This document shows, piece after piece, positions 1-6,344 of a stretch of DNA of 11,564 nt. Below the pieces are notes generated by a model that worked only from the letters and a program-made list of their open reading frames with translations, was not told the origin of the DNA and ran no database searches. Made by a program: the position numbers and the translations under genes. Every line of letters begins with the position of its first letter. Position 1 is the first letter of the stretch. The DNA comes from Candidatus Thorarchaeota archaeon. Its GTDB lineage: Archaea; Asgardarchaeota; Thorarchaeia; Thorarchaeales; Thorarchaeaceae. The DNA is taken from the NCBI GenBank assembly GCA_029855925.1, contig JAGSHP010000315.1, positions 1 through 11,564 on the forward strand, written 5' to 3'.

Positions 1-343
1 ATACAAGACTCGGTAAGTGAGCTGCAATCATTCCAATGTCAGTCCCATTCGCAAAGTGCATGGAAACATTGGCGTGGATTGGAAAGTAGTATGTTGAACC
101 AATAGAACTGACAACGTCCGGGATGTCAGGTAGTCCAGTGATATTCACTACGATGTCAAAGGATCTGTTGTACACTGGATACTCATAGTTTCGGTACTCG
201 AAGTGGTACGTATACAAATCCCCCACTGAGACCCCCCACGAGAGATTCTGAGTGCTCGCGGCTTGGACGGGATGAGGTAATAGTATTAGTATCACAAGAA
301 TGACAGAGATGGGTATGATTGAACGTGTGATTGATTGCATCAT
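1..343 (-). CDS. Secreted or membrane-associated protein of unknown function, N-terminal part only
   Basis: The minus strand is open from an ATG at 343 to the window edge, so about 114 codons of the N-terminus are visible and the C-terminus is missing. The first ~30 residues form a clear Sec signal peptide or signal anchor: a short polar start with one Arg, a hydrophobic core (IIPISVILVILILLP) and a small-residue region ending QAAS, where cleavage is plausible. The mature part begins NLSWGVSVGDLYTYHFEYR and is rich in Tyr, Val, Ser and Asn, as expected of an extracellular beta-type domain. I do not recognise a named domain; the 'WGV-VGD-Y-Y' opening resembles uncharacterised secreted proteins of some archaea (recollection only). 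The start is supported by GGGAG (complement of 349-353) and an AT-rich TATA-like stretch at about 374-382. A second ATG immediately follows the first, so the start could be one codon later. Confidence 0.72.
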   Translation of the reverse strand, partial: MMQSITRSIIPISVILVILILLPHPVQAASTQNLSWGVSVGDLYTYHFEYRNYEYPVYNRSFDIVVNITGLPDIPDVVSSIGSTYYFPIHANVSMHFANGTDIGMIAAHLPSLV

Positions 344-373
344 GACTGCTCCCGAGTCGCACTAGGAGAATTT

Positions 374-382
374 TGATATATG
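374..382 (-). promoter_or_regulatory. Possible TATA box for the secreted-protein gene
   Basis: On the minus strand this reads CATATATCA. It lies about 31-39 bases upstream of the ATG at 343, which would put transcription start about 10 bases before the start codon, close to the GGGAG motif. The match to an archaeal TATA box is by eye only. Confidence 0.35.
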
Positions 383-462
383 TGTTACCAGCCAAGAGTA
401 GCCGCAAAAATGACGCACTGGTGACAGGTGGGACACGATGCTGGCATGTGATGGAGTTGCCG

Positions 463-501
463 AAAAAAGATAGAGGTCGCTGGCAAGCCGGAGCTGCCAG
501 C
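463..501 (-). terminator. Hairpin plus T-run behind the peptidase gene
   Basis: Just past the pepF stop codon, GCTGGCA (479-485) and TGCCAGC (495-501) form a perfect 7-bp inverted repeat with a 9-base loop. On the minus strand it is followed, 10 bases on, by a run of six T (complement of 463-468). T-tracts alone can end archaeal transcripts, and the position fits an end for pepF before the secreted-protein gene on the same strand. Confidence 0.5.
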
Positions 502-509
502 AGATATCG

Positions 510-2294
510 CTATTCCATGGTCTCTTTGAGCATCTGCACAAAGTCATGAGCCTGGTCCATTCCCTTCTGCCAGAACTCTTCTGTTGCAATGTCGAACCCA
601 AGTTCCTTTGCCAGCTCGCGAGGAGCCTTACTCGAACCAGAGCTGAGGAGCTTCTTGAGTTTGGGAACGAAGTCCTTGCCCTGTTCCTTGTAGAGCCGGT
701 AGAGTGAGAACACGAAGAGCTGAGCAAAGACATAGGGGTAGTTATAGAATCTGAACCGCGGCATGTAGTAGTGCGGTTTCATGGTCCACTCCCACTTCAT
801 CTCCGGGAGCCACTCGACAGCATCTCCATAGATGCGATCACGTCCTGCGACCCAGAGCTTAGCAACGGTCTCACCATCAAGAAAGCCACCCTCTTTGATT
901 GTGTCATACATGCTCTGTTCAAAGAAGACACGCGCGGACACCTGGAAGGCAGCCATGCCGAACTCGTCGAGAACCGTGGCCAACACAGCCTGCTTCTCCT
1001 CTTTGGTCTTCGCCTTCGCAAGTAGCCGGTCAGTCAACAGTAGCTCACCAAAGATCGAGCCACACTCGGCAATGCATGCACCCACTTCTGTATTGGATGG
1101 TTTCTGTGCACGACTCATGAGGTAGTCATGGACAGCATGACCATTCTCGTGGGCAAGGGTATAGATGTCCCCGAGCTTGCCATTGAAGCTGAGTAGGATG
1201 TAGGCGCTCTTGCCAGCCAGCCATGAAACACAGAACGCACCAGAACGCTTTCCATTCCGAACCTCACCATCGATGTGGCGTTCGTCGAACATCTCATTGA
1301 CCCACTCGCCGATCTGTTCGTCAAAGCCCTTGTAGGAGCTGACGACCTCGTTACGAGCGTCACTCCAAGTATACTTCGTAGCCGGAGCGTGGGGGAGAGG
1401 AGCAACTATGTCCCAGTTGCCCAGCTTCTCAAGGCCCATGAGCTTTGCCTTCAACTTGAGATAGTCACGATACAGGTCAACATTGTTCTCTATCGTCTTC
1501 ATCAGGCTGTCAATGGTCTCCTGGTCAACGTCATTGGCAATGAGGCTGGACTCCATAGGGCTCTCGTACTTGCGCCACTCACACATCTGAAGGTGGTCAG
1601 AACAGATAGAGCGGATAGCACTCGCCCAGATAATCTCATCCTTGCCGAGACCCGAATAGACAATCTGATTCGCCTTCCGGCGTATCTCACGGTCAGGGTG
1701 CTGATACAGGCCAATGATCTCACCATATGGCATAACCTTCTTCTCGCCATCAATCTCAATCTCAAAGGTTCGTGTCGAGAGCCAGTCTCCCTGAAGTTGA
1801 GACCATGCGTCAATACCGTTTCGATCCTTCGTAATGATAAGCTGTTCCTCCCTCTCGGGAAGCATGTGAGGAATCTTGCGAACAATTCGCTCCAGATAGT
1901 GTCTGTACTCTGCGAGCAGGGGGTCATTGACAATCTCTGGCTTCTTGGAGAGCAACTTGCCCACCTCCAGCTCAGCAAATGCCAACGTCTGTCTAAACTT
2001 CATTTGCGTCATCTGGGCGCTCTCATTGAGCTGTTTTGCCACACTGTCGGTAGAATCAGCAGTGTACAGCAGAAAGCAGTACATGAACGGTCCCTCATAC
2101 TTGAGCATCAGTTCGTCAGCCTCTTGGAGGAAACCGAGCAACTCCTTTGCCCCAAATCCCTCTATCTTGCCAGAATACTTTTCTCGCATCTTCTTCGCAT
2201 CTTCTATTGCCGAAACGAGCTCCTTCTGAATCTTGTTGGGGTCAGTATCTCTAACCAGATGAGAGAGATTCCATCTCATTTCTTCATTGCTCAT
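510..2294 (-). CDS. pepF: Oligoendopeptidase F (M3B family zinc metallopeptidase)
   Basis: This 594-residue protein has the size and layout of the M3B oligoendopeptidase F family, which cleaves short peptides in the cytoplasm inside a closed, mostly helical cavity. The gluzincin motif HENGH is at residues 382-386 (zinc ligands His382 and His386, catalytic Glu383). The third zinc ligand is most likely Glu410 in the IAECGS segment, which matches the family pattern. Near the C-terminus, HYYMPRFRFYNYPYVF (508-523) corresponds to the conserved His/Tyr-rich stretch that lines the substrate pocket. There is no signal peptide. The ATG at 2294 gives the normal family N-terminus (MSNEEMRWNLSHL); no strong ribosome binding site precedes it. 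The gene is divergent from the thioredoxin gene. A role in peptide recycling is inferred from the family. It looks intact. Confidence 0.95.
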   Translation of the reverse strand: MSNEEMRWNLSHLVRDTDPNKIQKELVSAIEDAKKMREKYSGKIEGFGAKELLGFLQEADELMLKYEGPFMYCFLLYTADSTDSVAKQLNESAQMTQMKFRQTLAFAELEVGKLLSKKPEIVNDPLLAEYRHYLERIVRKIPHMLPEREEQLIITKDRNGIDAWSQLQGDWLSTRTFEIEIDGEKKVMPYGEIIGLYQHPDREIRRKANQIVYSGLGKDEIIWASAIRSICSDHLQMCEWRKYESPMESSLIANDVDQETIDSLMKTIENNVDLYRDYLKLKAKLMGLEKLGNWDIVAPLPHAPATKYTWSDARNEVVSSYKGFDEQIGEWVNEMFDERHIDGEVRNGKRSGAFCVSWLAGKSAYILLSFNGKLGDIYTLAHENGHAVHDYLMSRAQKPSNTEVGACIAECGSIFGELLLTDRLLAKAKTKEEKQAVLATVLDEFGMAAFQVSARVFFEQSMYDTIKEGGFLDGETVAKLWVAGRDRIYGDAVEWLPEMKWEWTMKPHYYMPRFRFYNYPYVFAQLFVFSLYRLYKEQGKDFVPKLKKLLSSGSSKAPRELAKELGFDIATEEFWQKGMDQAHDFVQMLKETME

Positions 2295-2502
2295 TGTAAT
2301 TTCGCCGTCCGGGGTTTGATTGAACCGACTTAAGACATTTTACGAGTGGGCATTGGCACACGAACCTCATGAGAAGAGTACAATCACGAGGGCACATCAC
2401 ACAACAATAGATACTTCAGGGGATAGAACTCATGGACTTATCGAAGAGTTCATATGGAAATCGCCTGTGCATGACGCACGCACAATTGTAAGAGGTAAGA
2501 CA
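2295..2502. promoter_or_regulatory. Divergent promoter region between pepF and the thioredoxin gene
   Basis: This 208-base gap must hold promoters for both divergent genes. For the thioredoxin, a weak TATA-like TCATATG lies at 2450-2456, about 47 bases before the start codon, leaving room for a leader of some 25 bases. No convincing box was found for pepF. The plus-strand frame stays open back to an ATG at 2320, but that stretch reads like noncoding sequence. Confidence 0.3.
2492..2496 (+). promoter_or_regulatory. Ribosome binding site that fixes the thioredoxin start
   Basis: GAGGT is placed 6 bases before the ATG at 2503, ideal spacing for an archaeal Shine-Dalgarno site. It decides for the 147-residue product and against the in-frame ATG at 2320. 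Confidence 0.7.
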
Positions 2503-2946
2503 ATGTCCGAAGACGACGAACTTGCTGAAATCCGACGTAGAAAGATGGAGATGCTTATGCGTCAAGCGGGTCAACCAGCCCGACCTCAAGTAGTTGAGCC
2601 CCTCGCAAATGGACAAGTGAACGTACTCACAGATGCCACCTTCTGGCAGACAATTCAGCAGACAAAGATCGCTCTGGTCGACTTCTTCGGAGTCTGGTGT
2701 CGCCCGTGCCAGGCCCTTGCGCCCATAATGGCGGAACTCGCAAGGCACTATGAGGGAAAGGTCTTCTTTGGCAAGATCGACATCGACAGGAACCCAAGAA
2801 CGACTCAGCGGTTCAACGTGCAGTCAGTTCCGATAATCTATGTCTTTGAGAATGGGAGACCCCTCACCAGCATCTTGGGTCTCAGGCAGTATTCGGACTA
2901 CGACTCCATCATCAGACAGTTGCTCGCTCGACACGGTGTCGAGTAG
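2503..2946 (+). CDS. Thioredoxin-family protein with WCRPC active site
   Basis: The 147-residue protein carries a complete thioredoxin fold. The sequence LVDFFGVWCRPC contains the buried Asp60 and the redox pair Cys66/Cys69 in a WCRPC motif, where most thioredoxins have WCGPC. The cis-proline is Pro110 (QSVPIIYVFENG). The first ~25 residues are a charged helix (DDELAEIRRRKMEMLMRQ) ahead of the fold; similar leaders occur on some archaeal thioredoxins and also resemble the N-terminus of PDCD5-type proteins. The protein has no signal peptide, so it acts in the cytoplasm. It likely reduces protein disulfides or persulfides. Its position just upstream of a tusA-led redox cluster makes a role in sulfur handling plausible, but a terminator separates the two and co-transcription is unlikely. 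Arg in the active site may alter redox potential or partner choice (inference). Confidence 0.92.
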   Translation: MSEDDELAEIRRRKMEMLMRQAGQPARPQVVEPLANGQVNVLTDATFWQTIQQTKIALVDFFGVWCRPCQALAPIMAELARHYEGKVFFGKIDIDRNPRTTQRFNVQSVPIIYVFENGRPLTSILGLRQYSDYDSIIRQLLARHGVE

Positions 2947-2956
2947 ACGCAGGCGA

Positions 2957-3025
2957 GCCGAGGCCTCAGATGTCTCGGCGTCCCAGCATGACAGGGGGGT
3001 CAGACGACTTTTTTTCTTTTATTTT
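2957..3025 (+). terminator. Hairpin and T-tract behind the thioredoxin gene
   Basis: GCCGAG (2957-2962) and CTCGGC (2974-2979) form a perfect 6-bp inverted repeat 10 bases after the stop codon. A strong T-rich tract follows at 3009-3025 (TTTTTTTCTTTTATTTT). The T-tract by itself is a good archaeal terminator; it lies 30 bases after the hairpin, so the two may act separately. Confidence 0.6.
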
Positions 3026-3028
3026 AGG

Positions 3029-3159
3029 AGTTTCAAAGTTTCATCATAATTATGACAGGGTTACACCATGAAACTGGGACTCCGGCAAGCGTGAAGTCTT
3101 GTAATTTCATTGTGAAACTAAACAAGTGTATAGCAAAACAAGTATAAGTGTGAAATTTC
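3029..3159 (+). promoter_or_regulatory. Cluster of TTTCA/TGAAA sites upstream of tusA (putative operator region)
   Basis: Within 131 bases there are two tandem copies of AGTTTCA (3029-3035 and 3037-3043), an inverted copy ATGAAACT (3068-3075) pairing perfectly with AGTTTCAT at 3037-3044, a palindrome TTTCA-TTG-TGAAA (3105-3117), and GAAATTTC (3152-3159). A separate perfect 12-bp palindrome, TCATAATTATGA, lies at 3044-3055. The direct repeat AAACAAGT occurs at 3120-3127 and 3136-3143. Together they look like binding sites for a dimeric regulator ahead of the redox operon. No regulator gene is identified in the window. Confidence 0.45.
3136..3149 (+). promoter_or_regulatory. Possible BRE/TATA element for the tusA operon
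   Basis: AAACAAGTATAAGT has a purine-rich block followed by TATAA, similar to an archaeal BRE plus TATA box. A start about 25 bases downstream, near 3172, would give a leader of roughly 35 bases carrying the ribosome binding site at 3193. The palindrome GAAATTTC lies directly downstream, where a bound repressor would block initiation. Confidence 0.35.
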
Positions 3160-3192
3160 GCGACTCGACTCAGCACTTAGGTAAAAGAATCT

Positions 3193-3198
3193 AAGGTG
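3193..3198 (+). promoter_or_regulatory. Ribosome binding site deciding the tusA start
   Basis: AAGGTG ends 8 bases before the ATG at 3207. It overlaps the alternative in-frame GTG at 3198, which therefore cannot use it, so the ATG is preferred. Confidence 0.5.
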
Positions 3199-3206
3199 TG
3201 AACAAA

Positions 3207-3449
3207 ATGACAGACGAAATTAAAGCTGATTACGTAGCAGACGCCAGAGGCTCAGCATGTCCAGGTCCTCTGCTTGAAGCAAAGAAGTCCATGTCCAAAG
3301 TGAAGGTTGGACAAATTGTCGAAGTTCGTTCCAATGACCCAGGAACGAAGAGAGATCTACCAATCTGGGTAAAGAAGGCGGGTCACGAAATAATCGGTAT
3401 CAAGGAAGGTACCGGATTCTACAGTATCTTTATCCGAAGAAAGAAGTGA
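3207..3449 (+). CDS. tusA: TusA/SirA-family sulfur carrier protein
   Basis: This 80-residue protein has the family layout: a first strand ending DARGSACPGPLLEAKK, with Cys18 in the conserved CPxP motif that carries persulfide sulfur, then a helix, the strand GQIVEVRSNDPGTKRDLPIWVKKAGHE, and a final strand. It is the size of a single-domain TusA and contains only that one cysteine. TusA proteins accept sulfane sulfur and hand it on, either for tRNA thiolation or, when encoded with Hdr-like or Dsr genes, for energy-related sulfur metabolism. Here it opens a cluster of HdrA, HdrC/E and DsrE-type genes, so the second role is favoured (inference). An in-frame GTG at 3198 would add three residues but lies over the ribosome binding site. 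Confidence 0.92.
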   Translation: MTDEIKADYVADARGSACPGPLLEAKKSMSKVKVGQIVEVRSNDPGTKRDLPIWVKKAGHEIIGIKEGTGFYSIFIRRKK

Positions 3450-3470
3450 GCGAGGGCATTATGCCTTCGC
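3450..3470 (+). other. Stem-loop directly after the tusA stop codon
   Basis: GCGAGGGCAT (3450-3459) and ATGCCTTCGC (3461-3470) form a near-perfect 10-bp inverted repeat with one G-T pair, starting on the base after the TGA. No T-tract follows, so it is more likely an RNA-processing or stability element that separates tusA expression from the genes downstream than a terminator. Confidence 0.45.
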
Positions 3471-3511
3471 CCCAACTTTACTAGACCTAAGGCACTTACT
3501 GGTGGATTTAC

Positions 3512-3940
3512 ATGGTCGCGCAATTGAATCAGCTCAAAGATGAGCCTAAAATATTAATTATTGCCACGCTGGCGTGTTCGTATCCAGGCATTGACAACGC
3601 GGGTCAGGGTCACAAAGAATATCCTGCCAGCACGTTCGTCATACGAATACCCGATCCTGTCATGTTCCCTGAAGAGTTCTACATTCAGGCGTTCAAGGAA
3701 GGTTACGATGGGATACTCATTGCTTCATGTGGCGACGAAAGCCCGTTCAAGGACTCCTACAAGAAACTGGCTGCACGAATTGATAGAGTCTATCAGCTCA
3801 TGCAGAAGGAAGGAATCGAGATTGAACGACTACGACTCACTGCGATCTGTACGGTCTGTGCGGACGCATTTGTCAGAGAGGTGACTCGGATGTACGAGAC
3901 CCTACTCGAACTGAAACAAAAGAAGGGGCAGACTAGTTAG
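3512..3940 (+). CDS. MvhD-like iron-sulfur protein (stand-alone, cysteine-poor)
   Basis: The 142-residue protein matches the MvhD / 'hydrogenase iron-sulfur subunit' family in layout: an opening strand ending ATLACSYPG, then EYPASTFVIRIPDP, FYIQAFKEGYDGILIASCGDESPF, and the helix-strand GIEIERLRLTAICTVCADAF. In methanogens MvhD holds a [2Fe-2S] cluster and carries electrons between hydrogenase and HdrA; in QmoB the same domain is fused to the C-terminus of HdrA. Visible cysteines are Cys22, Cys73, Cys113 and Cys116, fewer than I expect for the family, because the N-terminal segment has a single Cys. Cluster binding is therefore uncertain. GGTGG at 3501-3505 is a suitable ribosome binding site 6 bases before the ATG. 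The gene ends 3 bases before the next start, so it is translated with the HdrA genes. Confidence 0.8.
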   Translation: MVAQLNQLKDEPKILIIATLACSYPGIDNAGQGHKEYPASTFVIRIPDPVMFPEEFYIQAFKEGYDGILIASCGDESPFKDSYKKLAARIDRVYQLMQKEGIEIERLRLTAICTVCADAFVREVTRMYETLLELKQKKGQTS

Positions 3941-3943
3941 GAA

Positions 3944-5272
3944 GTGGAGAACTTGAAGAAGTACGATGCGGTAGTAATAGGTGGCGGCATTGCCGGAATG
4001 CAGTGCGCAGTGGACCTTGCTGATCAGGACTTCAAGGTGCTACTTGTCGAGAAGAAGAGCAGCATTGGTGGGACAATGATTCAGCTGTCCAAGGTCTTTC
4101 CAACGCTGGACTGTGCAAGCTGCATTACCACCCCAAAGATGTCAGAGACGTACAAACATCCCAACATTACGATAATGACTTTGGCGGAAGTCACAAAGAT
4201 TGAGCGACGGGACGATGACCGTTTTACGATAAAGATTCACGAGCGACCACGGTATGTGCATCTGGACCCCTGCACAGGGTGCAATGAGTGTGCAGAGGCG
4301 TGTCCTGTCTACATTGTTGACGATTACGATATGGGACTGGGGATCAGAAAGGCAGTCGGTGTGCCGTTTACGAATGCGTTGCCCCCAAAGGCGGTCCTGC
4401 ACGAGGACGAGTGCATCTTCTGCGGTCGATGTGCAACTGCGTGTCCAACGGATGCCATTGACTATTCCATGCTTCCACAGGACCACGAGATCGATGCCGG
4501 TACAGTTGTACTTGCAACAGGGCTACTTGAGACCCCAATCATCAAAGAAGAATATGGTGGCGGACAGTTCAAGAACGTCATCACGGGAAAGCAAATGGAA
4601 CGTATTCTTGCACCTCATGGCCCATATGGTGGAATCATGAGACCCAGCGACGGAAAGCAGCCGCTATCCATTGCATATATTCAGTGCGCGGGTTCACGCG
4701 ACTTCTCAATTGGTATCCCCTATTGTTCCAGAGTCTGCTGTATGTATGCCACAAAGCAGTCAATGCTACTGTCAGCAGCAGCACCTCTTGCAGACATCAC
4801 GGTCTATTACATGGATCTGAGAGCGTTCGGAAAGGGGTACGAAGAGTTCATTCAAGATGCAAAGGCGATGGGCGTGAGCTTCATTCGCGGAAAGGTGGCA
4901 AAGATCACCGAGAAGGAGAACGGGGACCTTGTGGTTCGCGTTGAGGTCTTTGACGAAGATGGTGGCTTACGGGAATTCGAACACGAGCTTGTTGTGCTAT
5001 CCATCGGGCTTGTACCGAAATGGAACCCCGATGGAGTTGTTGATGTCAACACTGATCAGTACGGCTTCATCGCAAGCGCAAATCCGAACGAGAGCCCTGC
5101 CACCACAAACATTCCGGGAGTCTATGTCGCCGGTGTCGCAAACGGACCCATGGACATCGTGGACTCGATTAAGAGCGGAAGTGCTGCGGCAATGAAGGCA
5201 TCAATCTATCTCAATGGCGGACTGCGTGAGGCACCAAAGACCTTCAAACTTGTGGAGATGGAGACCAAGTGA
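3944..5272 (+). CDS. hdrA: Short HdrA-like FAD/iron-sulfur subunit (QmoA-like)
   Basis: This 442-residue flavoprotein has a Rossmann motif GGGIAG at 13-18 with Glu36 for FAD ribose binding. The HdrA signature FPTLDCASCITTPKM (Cys57, Cys60) follows. Two complete [4Fe-4S] sites are present: CTGCNECAEACP (Cys110/113/116/120) and CIFCGRCATACP (Cys157/160/163/167). The region 246-267 has the HdrA/Qmo pattern QCAGSRD...YCSRVCCM. The length (about 440 residues) and lack of the extra N-terminal domain match QmoA better than full HdrA. QmoA/HdrA subunits pass electrons between FeS clusters and FAD, in some cases by flavin-based bifurcation. The start is GTG at 3944, 3 bases after the upstream stop; a TTG at 3953 is an alternative. 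The gene is coupled to the MvhD-like gene before it and the long HdrA after it. It appears intact. Confidence 0.93.
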   Translation: MENLKKYDAVVIGGGIAGMQCAVDLADQDFKVLLVEKKSSIGGTMIQLSKVFPTLDCASCITTPKMSETYKHPNITIMTLAEVTKIERRDDDRFTIKIHERPRYVHLDPCTGCNECAEACPVYIVDDYDMGLGIRKAVGVPFTNALPPKAVLHEDECIFCGRCATACPTDAIDYSMLPQDHEIDAGTVVLATGLLETPIIKEEYGGGQFKNVITGKQMERILAPHGPYGGIMRPSDGKQPLSIAYIQCAGSRDFSIGIPYCSRVCCMYATKQSMLLSAAAPLADITVYYMDLRAFGKGYEEFIQDAKAMGVSFIRGKVAKITEKENGDLVVRVEVFDEDGGLREFEHELVVLSIGLVPKWNPDGVVDVNTDQYGFIASANPNESPATTNIPGVYVAGVANGPMDIVDSIKSGSAAAMKASIYLNGGLREAPKTFKLVEMETK

Positions 5273-5285
5273 AGGGGGACTTGCA

Positions 5286-6335
5286 ATGACTAAGGAAGAG
5301 AAAGACAAAGAACCTCTAAGAATCGGAGTATACGTCTGTCACTGTGGCGGCAATATCTCTGATGTCGTTGACGTAGAGAGAGTCGCTGAAGTCATATCCC
5401 ACGATGAAGGTGTCGTGGTTTCAAGAGACTACATCTTCATGTGTTCGGACCCTGGTCAGAATCTGATTGCGGAGGACATCAAGGAGCATGGTCTCAACCG
5501 AGTAATCGTTGCATCATGCTCGCCAGATCTTCATGAGGCGACGTTCCAAAACGTCCTCGACAAGAACGGACTGAACAAGTACCTCTACATGCACATCAAC
5601 ATTCGCGAGCAGGACAGCTGGGTCCATTCGCACGAGCATGAGAAGGCGACTGAGAAAGCCATCCGCCTGATAAGGGGGGCAATTGCCGGAGTGCGGCATG
5701 AGAAGCCTCTTGAGCCAATAATGAAGGATGCAACGAAGCGTGCGCTTGTAGTAGGTGGGGGAATCAGTGGTCTGACTGCTGCCCTTGACCTTGCAGACAG
5801 AGGCATTGCCGTGGATCTGGTGGAGAAACAGCCGTTTCTTGGAGGACGAATCACTCAACTCACAAAGCTCTTTCCCACAGATGTTTCCGCAAAGGAAGTC
5901 ATTCAAGAGATGGTCAATAGAGTGGTCAACAATTCTCGAATCACGATCAGACTGAACACGGAAGTCGTGGAGGGGTCAGGCGCTATTGGTTCATTCAAGG
6001 TGAAACTTAGAACTATACCACGTGGTGTTCAAGGCATTGACAATCCTGACGAAGTGATCGATAGTTGCCCAGTGGAGGTGCCCAACGAACATGACTACGG
6101 GCTGACCACAAGAAAGGCGATCTTCATCAAGTGTCCTGATGCATATCCTAACGAACTGGCGATAGACTGGGAGAACTGCACGAGGTGCGGAAAGTGCGTT
6201 GAGGCGGCAAAGGGTGGTAAGATCACTCTGGATGACACGCCAAGCGAGGAAGAGATTGTCGTAGGGAGCATCATCATGGCAACAGGATTCAAACCATACG
6301 AGCCCGCCGAGGGTGAGTTTGGCTATGGTGAGTAG
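5286..6335 (+). CDS. hdrA: Long HdrA-like subunit (QmoB-like), N-terminal half up to an in-frame TAG
   Basis: Residues 1-349 of a full-length HdrA homologue. The HdrA N-terminal domain is clear: IGVYVCHCGGNISDVVDV (13-30), FMCSDPG (51-57), VIVASCSPDLHEATF (73-87) and NIREQDSWVH (105-114). A FAD-binding domain follows, with GGGISG at 157-162 and Glu180. The HdrA cysteine signature is replaced by FPTDVSAKE, the first ferredoxin site is almost wholly lost (only Cys261 aligns), and the second reads CTRCGKCVEAA (298-308) with Ala where the fourth Cys is expected. Translation stops at TAG (6333-6335, codon 350), but the same frame stays open and homologous to 7280, giving 664 codons in all, the normal HdrA length. 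AGGGGGA at 5273-5279 lies 6 bases before the ATG. The gene may be read through, split, or disabled. Confidence 0.88.
   Translation: MTKEEKDKEPLRIGVYVCHCGGNISDVVDVERVAEVISHDEGVVVSRDYIFMCSDPGQNLIAEDIKEHGLNRVIVASCSPDLHEATFQNVLDKNGLNKYLYMHINIREQDSWVHSHEHEKATEKAIRLIRGAIAGVRHEKPLEPIMKDATKRALVVGGGISGLTAALDLADRGIAVDLVEKQPFLGGRITQLTKLFPTDVSAKEVIQEMVNRVVNNSRITIRLNTEVVEGSGAIGSFKVKLRTIPRGVQGIDNPDEVIDSCPVEVPNEHDYGLTTRKAIFIKCPDAYPNELAIDWENCTRCGKCVEAAKGGKITLDDTPSEEEIVVGSIIMATGFKPYEPAEGEFGYGE
6333..6335 (+). other. In-frame amber codon inside the long HdrA gene
   Basis: The TAG is codon 350 counted from the ATG at 5286, between FGYGE and PYVVTLPQ. The frame is unchanged on both sides, with no insertion or deletion. 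Related proteins usually have an aromatic residue here, as I recall (GYG-x-Y/F-P), so a single change from TAC or TAT would explain it. Other genes in the window (pepF, thioredoxin, the MvhD-like gene, the PLP enzyme and this gene itself at 7278-7280) end in TAG, so TAG is an ordinary stop in this organism. Read-through with pyrrolysine or another amino acid, a true split protein, strain mutation and sequencing error all remain possible. Confidence 0.9.
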
Positions 6336-6344
6336 CCGTACGTC

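Noticed and set aside
1275..2333. 352-residue open frame on the plus strand opposite the pepF gene
   Set aside because: It lies wholly antisense to a peptidase with clear catalytic motifs, and its translation has no recognisable fold; it is a by-product of pepF codon use.
2320..2502. In-frame N-terminal extension of the thioredoxin
   Set aside because: GAGGT sits 6 bases before the ATG at 2503, and the extension reads like noncoding sequence with no domain.
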